From NCBI GenBank assembly GCA_004299705.1, contig SCQS01000077.1, positions 1-62,229 of the forward strand: a stretch of DNA of 62,229 bases, read 5' to 3'. Position numbers and translations under genes: made by a program. Shown here in pieces: positions 1-9,107 of the stretch. The notes beneath the pieces were generated by a model, which was given only the letters and a program-made list of their open reading frames with translations, did not search any database and had not been told where the DNA came from. The DNA is from Rhodanobacteraceae bacterium (lineage in GTDB: Bacteria; Pseudomonadota; Gammaproteobacteria; Xanthomonadales; Rhodanobacteraceae). Each line of letters opens with the position of its first letter. Positions within the stretch are counted from its first letter, which is position 1.

Positions 1-31
1 GTGAGTGATTACGACGTGGTCTGCGACTCAT
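1..31 (-). CDS. IS3-family transposase OrfA, first 10 codons
   Basis: The ATG at 31 is preceded by AGAAGGAG at good spacing and opens MSRRPRRNHS before the window ends. IS3-group OrfA proteins typically begin with a basic stretch and NHSPAFKAKVAL, so this fits the start of the helix-turn-helix subunit of the transposase. Only ten codons are visible; the call rests on this start plus the flanking terminal repeat. Confidence 0.6.
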   Translation of the reverse strand, partial: MSRRPRRNHS

Positions 32-118
32 GGCTGGCTCCTTCTGCGGCGATCATCATCGCCGATGGGGAGCAGGTCAGTCACTTACCGTGCTGTTCAA
101 TTTTCCGGGGCCACTTCT
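1..118 (-). mobile_element. IS3-family insertion sequence, 5' end only
   Basis: The inner end carries the terminal motif AGAAGTGGCCCCG (minus strand, from about 118) followed by TTGAACAG. The same motif recurs at the right edge of the window. Reading inward on the minus strand there is a strong Shine-Dalgarno (AGAAGGAG) and then an ATG that opens an OrfA-like reading frame. The element continues off the left edge. The exact outer base is uncertain by one or two nucleotides. Confidence 0.7.
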
Positions 119-188
119 GACGACATCCTTTTCTGGATCCCGTGTCAACGGCCATCCATGGCCTGCACGGGATGACGACATCCTGTCG
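119..188. repeat. Hairpin-rich spacer between the IS end and sspB
   Basis: This short stretch has two inverted repeats. ATCCCGTG and CACGGGAT flank a GGCCATCCATGGCC core, and TGACGACA-TCC-TGTCGTCA (173-191) runs into the sspB stop codon. GACGACATCC also occurs twice as a direct repeat. A related AACGGCCATCCAT string occurs near 4182 upstream of petA. It may act as the sspB terminator although there is no T-run. Confidence 0.45.
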
Positions 189-689
189 TCACTTGACCAC
201 GTGCAGGCTCGGCTTGCCCTTGGGCCGCGGCTTGTCGGGTTCGCCGCCGGCCGGCGATGCGGTATCGCCATCATCGGACGCGGTCGCGTCCTGTGCGGGC
301 GCGGGCACGGCCTGCAGTGCAGGCGCGGCCGATTTGGCAGGCGCTGTGCCGGAAGCGCTGACCGCCGGCGCGGTACCCGGCGCGTCCTCGGCCATCAGCA
401 TGCCCTGTCCGTTTTCGCGCGCGTAGATCGCCTGCACGGCCGCCACGGGCACGCTGACCGAATGGCTGACGCCGCCGAAGCGGGCCATGAAGGTGATCGC
501 GTCGTTGCCGATCTCCAGCCGCGCGACCGCACGCGGCGCCAGGTTCAACACCACTTTGCCTTCGGTGATCGCTTGCGGCGGCACCTGCACGCCCGGCTTG
601 CCGGCATCGACCACGATGTACGGGGTCAGGCCGTTGTCGCTGATCCATTCGTGCACCGCCCGCAGCAGGTACGGGCGGTTGGAGGTCAT
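189..689 (-). CDS. sspB: ClpXP protease specificity-enhancing factor SspB
   Basis: A 166-residue adaptor that delivers ssrA-tagged proteins to ClpXP in the cytoplasm. The N-terminal part (about 1-110) matches the SspB fold, beginning MTSNRPYLLRAVHEWISDN. A long Ala/Pro-rich linker follows and the protein ends PSLHVVK, the short tail by which SspB docks on the ClpX zinc domain. The frame stays open upstream, but MTSNRP is the conserved start and lies 14 bases beyond the sspA stop. It is the last gene of a petABC-sspA-sspB run, the usual order in beta- and gammaproteobacteria. Confidence 0.93.
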   Translation of the reverse strand: MTSNRPYLLRAVHEWISDNGLTPYIVVDAGKPGVQVPPQAITEGKVVLNLAPRAVARLEIGNDAITFMARFGGVSHSVSVPVAAVQAIYARENGQGMLMAEDAPGTAPAVSASGTAPAKSAAPALQAVPAPAQDATASDDGDTASPAGGEPDKPRPKGKPSLHVVK

Positions 690-703
690 GGCGGACGCTT
701 CGG

Positions 704-1333
704 TCACAACTCGCCCAGCATGCGCTCTTCGGAGGTCAGGCTGCGCGCGAAGCCCTGGCTGCGGAACAGGCGCTCGCCGTAGTCGACGATGGGCTTGGCC
801 TCTTTCGTCAGCGACACGCCCAGCGAAGGCAGCCGCCACACCACCGGCGCGACCAGGCAATCGGCAAGGCTGATCTCGGGGTTGAGGAAAAATTTGGCAG
901 CCTTGAACAACGGCAGCGCGTTCATCAGGTGCTCGCACAGACGCTTGCGGGCGGCTTCGGCGGGACGGCCACCGGCACGGATGTGCGCGACCTCCGGCAC
1001 CCAGTCGCGCTCGATGCGCACGCAGGCCAGGCGCAGCCGCGCGCGCGACAGCGGATCGACCGGCATCAGCGGCGGGTGCGGATAGCGCTCGTCGATGTAC
1101 TCGCAGACCACGTCCGGCTCGTACAACACCATGTCGCGATCCTGCAGGGTCGGCGTATCGCCGTAGGGATTGATCGACAGCAACTCGTCGTGCGGCTTGC
1201 CGGGCGGCACCTCGACGCGGTCATAGACCACGCCCTTGGCCGCCAGCACCAGCCGCACCCGGTGCGACTGCACGTCGTCGGGCGCGGTGAAAAGGGTCAG
1301 TACGGTACGGGTGGTGTGTGCGGTTTGGATCAT
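704..1333 (-). CDS. sspA: Stringent starvation protein A
   Basis: A glutathione-S-transferase-fold protein that binds RNA polymerase and alters transcription during starvation. It has an N-terminal thioredoxin-like half (TLFTAPDDVQSHRVRLVLAAK) and an all-helical C-terminal half. SspA proteins lack glutathione transferase activity. The start chosen (MIQTAHTTRT) has a GGGGGA ribosome site; an ATG five codons upstream (1348) is possible. It lies between petC and sspB and is probably co-transcribed with both. Confidence 0.92.
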   Translation of the reverse strand: MIQTAHTTRTVLTLFTAPDDVQSHRVRLVLAAKGVVYDRVEVPPGKPHDELLSINPYGDTPTLQDRDMVLYEPDVVCEYIDERYPHPPLMPVDPLSRARLRLACVRIERDWVPEVAHIRAGGRPAEAARKRLCEHLMNALPLFKAAKFFLNPEISLADCLVAPVVWRLPSLGVSLTKEAKPIVDYGERLFRSQGFARSLTSEERMLGEL

Positions 1334-1409
1334 GCCTGTGTCCCCCATGGGCCTTGCGGGTCCGGTGACGCGACAGTCCCGGGTGTCGGCGGCATCGATC
1401 GCGCAGCGA

Positions 1410-2150
1410 TCAATGCACGTCCTTCCAATATTCTTTCTTCAGCACCAGCGCGAACAGGGTGAAAAGTACCAGATACAGCACCACCCAGGCGCCGATGTGG
1501 CTGCGCGACAACTCATCCGGCGACGACACATAGGCCAGGAACGTCGTCAGGTCGCGCACGGCCTCGGCATACTGGGCTGGGGTCATGCTGCCCGGATGCG
1601 CAAGTTTCAGCTCCTTGACCGTGGCCGGCTGGCCGTTCCCGGCCGGGTTCATCACCGCCACCTGCTCGCCCTGCAACTGCCACAGCGGGAACGGCATCGC
1701 GACGTTCGGGAACACGGTGTTGTTCCAGCCGCTCGCGGTCGAGGGATCGAGATAGAACGACTTCAGGTAGGCCGCCACCCAGTCCGCGCCCTTGGCCCCG
1801 ACTTCCAGCGACAGATCGGGCGGCGCCTTGCCGAACCACTTCCTGGCGTCGGCCTCGGGCATCGCCGAAACAATCGGGTCCTGGAACTTGGCGCCGGTGA
1901 AATCGAGGTTGGCCATCACCTGCTTTTCGGTGAGGCCCAGCCCCTTCGCCATCTGCGAATAGCGCATGTAACCCAGCGAATGGCAGCCGACGCAGTAATT
2001 CATGAACAGGCGCGCGCCGCGCTGCAGCGCGGCCTGGTCGTGCACGTTGATGTTGACTTCGGGATAGCTGCCGCCCTCTTCGGCGAGCGCGGCCGGCGAG
2101 GCCGCGAAGGTGACGGCAAGCGTGAGCAGCAGGGCGGTCAGGGTGCGCAT
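1410..2150 (-). CDS. petC: Ubiquinol-cytochrome c reductase, cytochrome c1 subunit
   Basis: Carries electrons from the Rieske protein to soluble cytochrome c on the periplasmic side of the bc1 complex. It has a signal peptide ending near ALA (residue 23), the covalent haem motif CVGCH at 53-57, and a C-terminal membrane anchor before KKEYWKDVH. The start at 2150 gives a clean signal peptide; a start at 2177 would overlap petB by eight bases. It is the third gene of the petABC operon. Confidence 0.96.
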   Translation of the reverse strand: MRTLTALLLTLAVTFAASPAALAEEGGSYPEVNINVHDQAALQRGARLFMNYCVGCHSLGYMRYSQMAKGLGLTEKQVMANLDFTGAKFQDPIVSAMPEADARKWFGKAPPDLSLEVGAKGADWVAAYLKSFYLDPSTASGWNNTVFPNVAMPFPLWQLQGEQVAVMNPAGNGQPATVKELKLAHPGSMTPAQYAEAVRDLTTFLAYVSSPDELSRSHIGAWVVLYLVLFTLFALVLKKEYWKDVH

Positions 2151-2169
2151 GGCAGCGCGATAGGTCTTG

Positions 2170-3444
2170 TCAGGCATGCGTGGTCACCCTTTCCGGAACC
2201 GGGCGGGTCTTCTCCAACCCGAAGAACGTGTAGACCCACAGGAAGATGAAGAACGCGAAATACACGATCGTCAGGATCCGGGCAATCATGAGGTTGGAAC
2301 TGACGATCGCCTCGGCATTGTTGCCGTAAAGATAGCCAAGCCAGGTCGGCATCACGTCGGCGCCGATCGTGCCCAGCAACACGAACGCGATGGCGAAGAT
2401 CGTGATCGCGACCTTGTAGCTGGTGCCGCGGTAGCGGATCGACTTGACCTTGCCGCGGTCCAGCCACGGCACCAGGAACAGCGACGCGATCGACAGCAGC
2501 AGCGCCAGCACGCCCATGCCCTTGTCCGGAATCGCCCGCAGGATCGCGTAGAACGGCGAGAAGTACCACACCGGCTTGATCGTCGCCGGCGTCACCAGCG
2601 GGTTGGCCTTGAGCAGGTTGTCGGGCTCCAGGAAGAACCCGCCCACGGTCGGCGCGAAGAAGATGACGATCGCGCAGATGATCAGGAACACGCCCACGCC
2701 GACCAGATCCTTCAGCGTGTAGTACGGATGGAACGGGATGCCGTCCAGCGGATGGCCGTCCGGACCCTTGTGCTTCTTGATCTCGACGCCGTCGGGGTTG
2801 TTGGAGCCGACTTCGTGCAGCGCGCCGAGGTGCAGCACCACCAGCAACAGCAGCACCAGCGGCAACGCCACTACGTGCAGCGCGAAGAAGCGGTTCAGGG
2901 TGGGGTCGCCCGGCACCGACAAGGTGCCCATGATCCAGTGCACCAGCGTTTCACCGATCCACGGGATCGCGCTGAACAGCGTGATGATCACCTTGGCGCC
3001 CCAGAACGACATGTTGCCCCACGGCAAAACGTAGCCCATGAAGGCCTCGGCCATCAACGCCAGGAAGATGAACATGCCAAGCAGCCACACCAGCTCGCGC
3101 GGACGTTTGTACGAGCCGTACATCAGGCCGCGGAACATGTGCAGGTAGATCACGATGAAGAACATCGAGGCGCCGGTTTCGTGCATGTAGCGCACCAGCC
3201 AGCCCCACTGCACGTCGCGCATGATGTACTGCACCGAGTCGAAGGCGCCGGCGGCAGACGGGTTGTAGAACATCGTCAGGAAGATGCCGGTGACGATCTG
3301 GTTCACCAGCACCAGCAGCGCCAGCGAACCGAAGTAGTACATGAAATTGAAATTCTTCGGAGCGTAGTACTCCGTCATGTGCTTCTTGTAGGCCACGCCC
3401 AGCCCCGGCGCGCGCTCGTTGAACCACTGCGTGAACGCGCTCAT
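2170..3444 (-). CDS. petB: Ubiquinol-cytochrome c reductase, cytochrome b subunit
   Basis: The 424-residue membrane core of complex III, binding two b haems and both quinone sites. About eight hydrophobic helices are visible, with the family signature GLMYGSYKRPRELVW and a PVWY version of the Qo-site PEWY motif (KPVWYFSPFYAILRAI). It begins on the last base of the petA stop (TGATG), so translation is probably coupled to petA. Confidence 0.97.
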   Translation of the reverse strand: MSAFTQWFNERAPGLGVAYKKHMTEYYAPKNFNFMYYFGSLALLVLVNQIVTGIFLTMFYNPSAAGAFDSVQYIMRDVQWGWLVRYMHETGASMFFIVIYLHMFRGLMYGSYKRPRELVWLLGMFIFLALMAEAFMGYVLPWGNMSFWGAKVIITLFSAIPWIGETLVHWIMGTLSVPGDPTLNRFFALHVVALPLVLLLLVVLHLGALHEVGSNNPDGVEIKKHKGPDGHPLDGIPFHPYYTLKDLVGVGVFLIICAIVIFFAPTVGGFFLEPDNLLKANPLVTPATIKPVWYFSPFYAILRAIPDKGMGVLALLLSIASLFLVPWLDRGKVKSIRYRGTSYKVAITIFAIAFVLLGTIGADVMPTWLGYLYGNNAEAIVSSNLMIARILTIVYFAFFIFLWVYTFFGLEKTRPVPERVTTHA

Positions 3445-4100
3445 CAGGCGGCTCCTTTTGCGAGGGAGGCGGCGAGCTTCTCGTTGGCGGCGATGATCTG
3501 CTTGATCTCGTCAGCGCTCGGATCGACGCCGATCTCGATGTGGGTGTCGTCGATGTAGTGGTACGGCATCACCACCATGTTGAGCGGCGCCGGCACGCCC
3601 TGGTACACGCGCGCGGCCATGTCGTAACGGGAATGGTGGCAGGGGCAGTAATAGCCGCCCTTCCATTCCGGGTCCCACGGTTCCGGCTTGACCGCGCCTT
3701 CGTAGTCCGGCACGCAACCCAGGTGGGTGCAGATGTCGATGAACACCAGCCACTCGCGCTTGATCGAGCGCCACGGATTCTGGCAGTACTTCGGTTGCTG
3801 CGGCTCCTTGGAGGCGGGATCGCGCAGGCGCGGATCCTGCTTCGCCAGCCACTTCAGCTGTTCCGGCGTGCGATTGACGATGTCGATGGGCTGCTTGTTC
3901 CAGCCGACCTGCACCTTCTGCCCGGGCTCGATCTTGGCGATCGAAACGGTCACCGGTGCCCCGATCGCTTCGGCGCGCGCGCTGGGCAGCCACGTCTTGA
4001 CGAAAGGAAGCGCCGTGAGCGCAAGGCCGCCTGCGCCGATCACGGCAGTGGATGCAGTCAGGAACCTGCGTCGGCCCTTGTTGATGCTTTCGTCCGCCAT
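3444..4100 (-). CDS. petA: Ubiquinol-cytochrome c reductase, Rieske iron-sulfur subunit
   Basis: A 218-residue [2Fe-2S] protein that takes the first electron from ubiquinol. The two cluster motifs are CTHLGC (124-129) and CPCHHS (152-157). The N-terminus has a twin-arginine-type signal/anchor (GRRRFLTAST), expected because Rieske proteins are exported folded. The frame extends upstream to 4223, but MADESINKGRRRF is the natural start. First gene of the bc1-ssp operon; its promoter should lie in the gap shared with the divergent protease gene. Confidence 0.96.
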   Translation of the reverse strand: MADESINKGRRRFLTASTAVIGAGGLALTALPFVKTWLPSARAEAIGAPVTVSIAKIEPGQKVQVGWNKQPIDIVNRTPEQLKWLAKQDPRLRDPASKEPQQPKYCQNPWRSIKREWLVFIDICTHLGCVPDYEGAVKPEPWDPEWKGGYYCPCHHSRYDMAARVYQGVPAPLNMVVMPYHYIDDTHIEIGVDPSADEIKQIIAANEKLAASLAKGAA

Positions 4101-4291
4101 CTGCCTCTCCGCGCTGCCTGTGGCCGCGACCCGGAACGCAGGCCGCAGTGTAACGGTCCGTCTCGCACGCCCCGGGTGAACGGCCATCCATAAGCCGCAC
4201 CCGCGTCGTTCATCGGGCCCCAAAATCGTGTTAGTTTAGCGTTCGCCTCGTGAGCGCACAATCCGATTACGTCCCTCGGGGCCGCATCTGC

Positions 4292-5470
4292 ATGCTTCGC
4301 AAGCTCCAACCCCTGTTGTTCGTCCTGCAGTTCGTGATCGCGGGACTGGCCGCGGCGTTCCTGATCAGCCTGGTCTGGCCCGGCCTCGGGGCGCGCCTGC
4401 GCGGACACGTCGATACGCCTGACCGCATCGCGGCCTCGGCTCCGCCGGCGGCCACCGCCGGGCCGGCCGCCATTGCGCCCGGGCCAACCTCCTATGCCGA
4501 TGCGGTGGCACGCGCCGCCCCGGCGGTGGTCAACATCTACGCCGACAAGACCGTCACCGAGCGGCTGTTCGCCGATCCGCTGATGCAACGGATGTTGGGC
4601 GGCGCCGCGGTGCCGTCCCTGAAACGCCGCGAGCAGAGCCTGGGTTCCGGGGTGATCTTCACGCCCGATGGCTACGTGTTGACCAACAATCACGTGATCG
4701 CGGGCGCCGACGACATCAAGGTGATGCTGCACGACGGCCGGGTCGCGCACGCGCGCGTGGTCGGCACCGATCCCGACACCGACCTCGCGGTGCTGAAGAT
4801 CGATGCCGGCACCCTGCCCACGATCCAGGTCGATCCTGACCCGCCGCGGGTCGGCGACGTGGTGCTGGCGATCGGCAACCCGTTCGGTATCGGCCAGACG
4901 GTGACCATGGGCATCATCAGCGCCCTGCAGCGGCAACTTATCCTGTCGCCCTACGAATACTTCATCCAGACCGACGCCGCGATCAACTCCGGCAACTCCG
5001 GCGGCGCGCTGGTCAACGCCGAAGGCGAACTGGTCGGCATCAACACCGCGATGCTGGACCGCGACGTGGGCGCGCAAGGCATCGGTTTCGCGATCCCGGT
5101 GCGCACTGCCAAGCGGGTGCTGGAACAGATCGTCGAGCACGGCCACGTGACACGTGGCTGGCTGGGCGTGGAAGTCGGCAACGTGATGGTATCGGCGGAT
5201 TCGGGGCTGCCCGCGGCCGCGCGCGGCGCCACGGTCGTCGACGTCTACCCCGGCGGCCCCGCGGCGCAGGCCGGCCTGCAACCAGGCGACATCCTGCTGA
5301 AGCTGGGCAAGCAACCGATCACCGACCCCTTCGATTTCCGCAGCCAGGAAGCGAATCTGGCGCCGGGCAGCAAGGTCGAGGTTTCCGGCCTGCGCGCGGG
5401 CGTACCCTTCCACACCGAGGTGGTGCTGGCGCAACGGCCGAACATCAAAGCGCTCGGTAGCCGCGGGTAA
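4292..5470 (+). CDS. degS: DegS/AlgW-like periplasmic serine protease with one PDZ domain
   Basis: A 392-residue, membrane-anchored HtrA-family protease. An N-terminal hydrophobic helix (about 8-30) tethers it to the inner membrane. The catalytic triad is visible as H134 (TNNHVIAG), D164 (DTDLAVLKI) and S236 (SGNSGGAL). A single PDZ domain (about 290-385) follows. One PDZ plus an anchor fits DegS/AlgW, which start RseA/MucA cleavage in the sigma-E response, rather than DegP/DegQ. A GTG at 4250 would add 14 residues. It is divergent from petA and convergent with apt. Confidence 0.88.
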   Translation: MLRKLQPLLFVLQFVIAGLAAAFLISLVWPGLGARLRGHVDTPDRIAASAPPAATAGPAAIAPGPTSYADAVARAAPAVVNIYADKTVTERLFADPLMQRMLGGAAVPSLKRREQSLGSGVIFTPDGYVLTNNHVIAGADDIKVMLHDGRVAHARVVGTDPDTDLAVLKIDAGTLPTIQVDPDPPRVGDVVLAIGNPFGIGQTVTMGIISALQRQLILSPYEYFIQTDAAINSGNSGGALVNAEGELVGINTAMLDRDVGAQGIGFAIPVRTAKRVLEQIVEHGHVTRGWLGVEVGNVMVSADSGLPAAARGATVVDVYPGGPAAQAGLQPGDILLKLGKQPITDPFDFRSQEANLAPGSKVEVSGLRAGVPFHTEVVLAQRPNIKALGSRG

Positions 5471-5471
5471 A

Positions 5472-6032
5472 TCAGTAATGCAGCAACGCCTGCAGCGGCG
5501 TGCCGGCCGGCCAGCGCGCGCGGCCCTTGAGGAAATCCAGTTCGATCAGCACCGCGGCGCCGACGACTTCTGCGCCGAGACCGCGCATCAATTCACCTGC
5601 GGCAGCAAGCGTGCCTCCGGTGGCCAGCACATCGTCGACGAGCAGCACGCGCGCGCCCGCGGCCAGTGCATCGGCGTGGACTTCCAGCCGCGCCTTGCCG
5701 TATTCGAGCTGGAAATCGACGCCGCGCGCCGCGGCCGGCAGCTTGCCGGCCTTGCGCAGCGGGACGAAGCCGACATCCAGCGCACGCGCCAGCGCCGCGC
5801 CGAAAATGAACCCGCGCGCCTCGATGGCGCATACCGTATCGAGCTTCACGGCGCGCCACGGCGCGGCCAACGCATCCACGCAATCGCGAAACGCCAACGC
5901 GTCCGCAAGCAACGGCGTGATGTCCTTGAACAGCACGCCCGGGGAAGGAAAGTCGGGGACATCGCGGATGCGCGCAGCCAGCCGCGCGCGCAAGGTCGGA
6001 TCGACTTCGGTGACGGCCGGCGACGCGTTCAA
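5472..6032 (-). CDS. apt: Adenine phosphoribosyltransferase
   Basis: Salvages adenine to AMP using PRPP. The PRPP-binding loop VLLVDDVLATGGTL (about 129-142) and the family sequence FPSPGVLFKDITPLL (28-42) are clear. No ATG lies near the conserved N-terminus. The best start is TTG at 6032, overlapping the stop of the upstream DUF2007 gene (TTGA); it gives 186 residues, close to the 183 of E. coli. The frame is open further upstream, but that part reads as the shadow of DUF2007. Confidence 0.93.
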   Translation of the reverse strand: MNASPAVTEVDPTLRARLAARIRDVPDFPSPGVLFKDITPLLADALAFRDCVDALAAPWRAVKLDTVCAIEARGFIFGAALARALDVGFVPLRKAGKLPAAARGVDFQLEYGKARLEVHADALAAGARVLLVDDVLATGGTLAAAGELMRGLGAEVVGAAVLIELDFLKGRARWPAGTPLQALLHY

Positions 6033-6322
6033 ATCGACGCGGGTTTCAGGCGCAACGGCGGCAACGCGGGCTTGGCCGGCTTTTCCGCAGGCTCGTCGGC
6101 AAGCGGCGCGCGCAGCATGTCGGTGATTTCGCGCACCACCGGGCCGGCGTCCTCTGCGTAGATTTCCGGCACGCTGACCGTCAGGAAATCGCGGGCCGGC
6201 AGCTGGCCGATGCCGCCCGTCAGGTATTCGCCGTTGATGAAACACGGTATGCCGGCGTGATCAAGCGCATCCTTGACCAGATGCGCGTCGACGATGCTTT
6301 CGGCGTGATAGACCACTCGCAT
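6029..6322 (-). CDS. DUF2007 family protein
   Basis: A 97-residue protein with the DUF2007 pattern: an N-terminal MRVVYHAESIVDAHLVKDAL, then a GIPCFINGE segment and a hydrophobic VSVPEIYAEDA strand. DUF2007 is a ferredoxin-like fold related to the PII C-terminal region; its role is unknown. The C-terminal tail is rich in Pro, Ala and Lys. Its TGA overlaps the apt start, so the two are probably translated together. Confidence 0.82.
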   Translation of the reverse strand: MRVVYHAESIVDAHLVKDALDHAGIPCFINGEYLTGGIGQLPARDFLTVSVPEIYAEDAGPVVREITDMLRAPLADEPAEKPAKPALPPLRLKPASI

Positions 6323-6517
6323 GCCATCAAGCTAACCCCTTCCACGGGTGTACGCAAGCAGCAACGTAAAGCGGGTGAAGCCGGCCGCCGCGCGGCGTGC
6401 AAAGGGAAAAGCAAAACCGGCGTCGCTCTTGCCCTTGCCCTTTACTCTTCATTCTTTAGCCTTTGCCTGCTCAAGACAGCATTACACTTGCGGGCTTCAC
6501 AATGCAGGATTCGCCCC

Positions 6518-8251
6518 ATGGCGGACGAACACGCCCCCGTCGTCACCAACTTCATCCGCCAGATCGTGCTGGCCGACCGCGAGGGCGGCAGGCTTCCAGC
6601 CGGCCCGAAGACGCGCTTCCCGCCGGAACCCAACGGGCACCTGCATCTCGGCCACGCCAAGGCCATCTGCCTGAATTTCGGCATCGCGCGCGAGTTTGGC
6701 GGCACCTGCAACCTGCGCCTCGACGACACCAACCCCGGCAAGGAAGACCCGGCCTTCGTCGAAGGCATCAAGGATTCGTTGCGCTGGCTTGGCTTCGAGT
6801 GGAGCGAATTGCGCCACGCCTCGGATTACTTCGAGGTGTTCTACCGCGCCGCGCTGAAACTGATCGAGGACGGCAAGGCCTATGTCGATGATCTCGGCGC
6901 CGATGAAGTGCGCGCCTACCGCGGCACCCTGACCGAACCCGGAAGGGATTCGCCATACCGCAGCCGTTCCGTCGAAGAGAACCTCGACTTGTTCAAACGC
7001 ATGCGCGCGGGCGAATTCGCCGATGGCGCGAAAACCCTGCGCGCGAAGATCGACATGGCGTCCGGCAACATCAACCTGCGCGACCCGGCGCTGTACCGCA
7101 TCCGCAAGATCGCGCACCAGAACACCGGCGACGCCTGGCCGATCTATCCGATGTACGACTTCGCGCATTCGCTGTCGGATGCGCTGGAAGGCATCACGCA
7201 CTCGTTCTGCACGCTGGAGTTCGAGGACCACCGCCCGCTCTACGACTGGTGCGTGGACAACGTGGATCTACCGAACCATCCGGAACTGTGGCAGCCGCTG
7301 CTCGACAGGGGCCTGCCGACCGCACCTTCGAAACCGCGCCAGATCGAGTTCGCGCGCGGCAACCTTTCCTACACCGTGATGAGCAAGCGCAAGCTGCTCG
7401 AACTCGTCAACGACCGGCGCGTCGATGGCTGGGACGATCCGCGCATGCCAACGCTGGCGGGGGCGCGCCGGCGCGGCTTCACCGCCGCCGCGATCCGCTC
7501 TTTCTGGGAACGCGCGGGACTATCCAAACAGAACAGCGTGATCGATGTCGGCGTGCTGGAAGCCTGCGTGCGCGAGGACCTGGACGCACACGCGCCGCGC
7601 CGGATGGCGGTGCTGTACCCATTGCGCGTGACGATCACGAATCTCCCGGAAGGGCACGAGGAAACGCTGATGTTTCCCAACCATCCCAAGGACGAATCCT
7701 TCGGCACCCGTGAGGTGCCGTTCGCGCGCGAGGTGCTGGTCGAGCGCGACGACTTCGCGGAGGTGCCGCCCAAGGGATTCAAGCGACTGGTGCCGGGTGG
7801 CGAGGTACGCTTGCGTGGTGTCGGCATCGTGCGCTGCGATGAAGTCGCGAAGGATCCATCCGGCAACGTGATCGAACTGCGCTGCACACTCGATCCCGAG
7901 TCGCGCCACGGCATGCCCGGCGCCGACCGCAAGGTGAAAGGCACGATCCACTGGGTCAGCGCACGGCACGCGATCGAAGCCGAAGTGCGCCTGTACGACC
8001 GCCTGTTCGACGCCGCCGATCCAGACGACGATGCAGACGGAAAGACCTGGCTGGATCACTTGAACCCGGATTCGCGGCGCAGCATGCGCGGTTACCTGGA
8101 GCCGTCCTTGCGCGATGCAAAACCCGAGCAACGTTTCCAGTTCGAGCGCACCGGCTATTTCGTGGCCGACCGCCACGATCATGCAGCCGCGCACCCGGTG
8201 TTCAACCGCACCGTCACCCTGCGCGATTCCTGGTCGCAAACCACGCGTTGA
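6518..8251 (+). CDS. glnS: Glutaminyl-tRNA synthetase
   Basis: Class I aminoacyl-tRNA synthetase charging tRNA-Gln, 577 residues. The HIGH-type motif is HLGH at 43-46 within RFPPEPNGHLHLGHAKA, and the KMSKS equivalent is VMSKR near 287-291. The C-terminal anticodon-binding beta-barrels are present. The frame is open upstream to 6257 but MADEHAPVV is the conserved start. About 195 bases without a gene lie upstream. A strong terminator follows. Confidence 0.97.
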   Translation: MADEHAPVVTNFIRQIVLADREGGRLPAGPKTRFPPEPNGHLHLGHAKAICLNFGIAREFGGTCNLRLDDTNPGKEDPAFVEGIKDSLRWLGFEWSELRHASDYFEVFYRAALKLIEDGKAYVDDLGADEVRAYRGTLTEPGRDSPYRSRSVEENLDLFKRMRAGEFADGAKTLRAKIDMASGNINLRDPALYRIRKIAHQNTGDAWPIYPMYDFAHSLSDALEGITHSFCTLEFEDHRPLYDWCVDNVDLPNHPELWQPLLDRGLPTAPSKPRQIEFARGNLSYTVMSKRKLLELVNDRRVDGWDDPRMPTLAGARRRGFTAAAIRSFWERAGLSKQNSVIDVGVLEACVREDLDAHAPRRMAVLYPLRVTITNLPEGHEETLMFPNHPKDESFGTREVPFAREVLVERDDFAEVPPKGFKRLVPGGEVRLRGVGIVRCDEVAKDPSGNVIELRCTLDPESRHGMPGADRKVKGTIHWVSARHAIEAEVRLYDRLFDAADPDDDADGKTWLDHLNPDSRRSMRGYLEPSLRDAKPEQRFQFERTGYFVADRHDHAAAHPVFNRTVTLRDSWSQTTR

Positions 8252-8270
8252 TCCGGCAAGGGCGGCCTGC

Positions 8271-8307
8271 ATTCGCGCGTACATCACGCGCGAATGATGT
8301 TTTTTTT
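8271..8307 (+). terminator. Rho-independent terminator of glnS
   Basis: A perfect 10-bp stem (ATTCGCGCGT / ACGCGCGAAT) with a 5-base loop is followed four bases later by a run of eight T residues, 19 bases after the glnS stop. Confidence 0.9.
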
Positions 8308-8909
8308 ACCTGAATCCGAACGCCGCATGAAGGCGCGGCACGCTGCGTCGCCATCAAGCGGAACGCCCGAAAGCCAAGCACGGCGCGGGATCCAGCCAGG
8401 TTCGAACCCGCAATCTGAATGCCCGCGTTACCGATTCCGCCCTTTCCTGGCGACGGTTAGTGGATGGTCATTTTCCTCTTGTTACGGTCGAAACATGTCG
8501 CGACGGAAACAACATCGCGTCGACACGACAGGAGGATCACGATGAAGACACGCATTCGCGGTGCGCTTGGGTTCAACGTCAACCACGGTGTCAAGAACGT
8601 CGACGCCGTCGGCCTCCAGGTGAAGTGAGCCGCCACGCCCAGCAACTTTTTGCAGGCTGACGGTGCGCGCAGGTCCGCACGGATCGCGGCGTCGCGCGCG
8701 CCGACCCTGTCGAGGAAGCGCCGTAGCACTGGGCGCTCCCGCACGGCATCAAGGAAGAAGCCGAGCCGTCTCGGGCCGCATCCCCCTCCGCGCCGAGCCG
8801 GTTCCCGCCACGTGTCGTGGACACGGCGGGTTCTACTCCGGGCATGCAACGGAAGTGCTTGTCCGGAGACCTTTGCCCAAGCGCCTTCCGGGCGCGCCAG
8901 GAGAACCCC
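8308..8909. other. 602-bp gap with no recognisable gene except one tiny reading frame
   Basis: Nothing on either strand resembles a known family. A T-arm-like string (GGTTCGAACCCGC near 8398) is not part of a tRNA fold. The only coding hint is a 28-codon frame with an excellent Shine-Dalgarno (8542-8628, listed separately). The remainder is high-GC and has no clear promoter or RNA. Confidence 0.5.
8542..8628 (+). CDS. Possible 28-residue peptide
   Basis: ATG at 8542 follows ACAGGAGGATCACG, a near-ideal ribosome binding site, and runs 28 codons (MKTRIRGALGFNVNHG...) to TGA. The product is basic with no membrane segment. I know no match. The ribosome site is the only support, so this may be a real small protein, a leader peptide, or the start of a decayed gene. 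Confidence 0.3.
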   Translation: MKTRIRGALGFNVNHGVKNVDAVGLQVK

Positions 8910-9074
8910 ATGCTCTACTACGCTGTCGTCTTCCTGATCATCGCGTTGATCGCGGGTTTTTTCGGATTCTTCGGGATCGCCGGCCTTGCCGCCGGCATCG
9001 CGAAGATCCTGTTCGTGATCTTCGTGATCCTGTTCATCGCCTCGCTTATTTTCGGGCGCAGGCGGCGAATCTGA
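8910..9074 (+). CDS. DUF1328 small membrane protein (YtjA family)
   Basis: A 54-residue protein that is almost wholly hydrophobic: [20 protein letters not shown], a Gly/Ala-rich middle, a second hydrophobic run and RRRRI at the end. This is the DUF1328/YtjA pattern of two short inner-membrane helices; the function is unknown. CAGGAG lies five bases before the ATG, which fixes the start. It is convergent with the ArsR-type regulator. Confidence 0.88.
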   Translation: MLYYAVVFLIIALIAGFFGFFGIAGLAAGIAKILFVIFVILFIASLIFGRRRRI

Positions 9075-9107
9075 GTTTCCCGCGATTGCGCAGCATTCCG
9101 GGAAACC

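Noticed and set aside
8385-8415. tRNA gene, from a GGTTCGAACC-like T-arm
   Set aside because: No acceptor, D-arm or anticodon stem can be formed around it.
9074-9104. Strong bidirectional terminator between the DUF1328 and ArsR genes
   Set aside because: GTTTCCC/GGGAAAC arms exist but the loop is long and there is no T-run on either strand.
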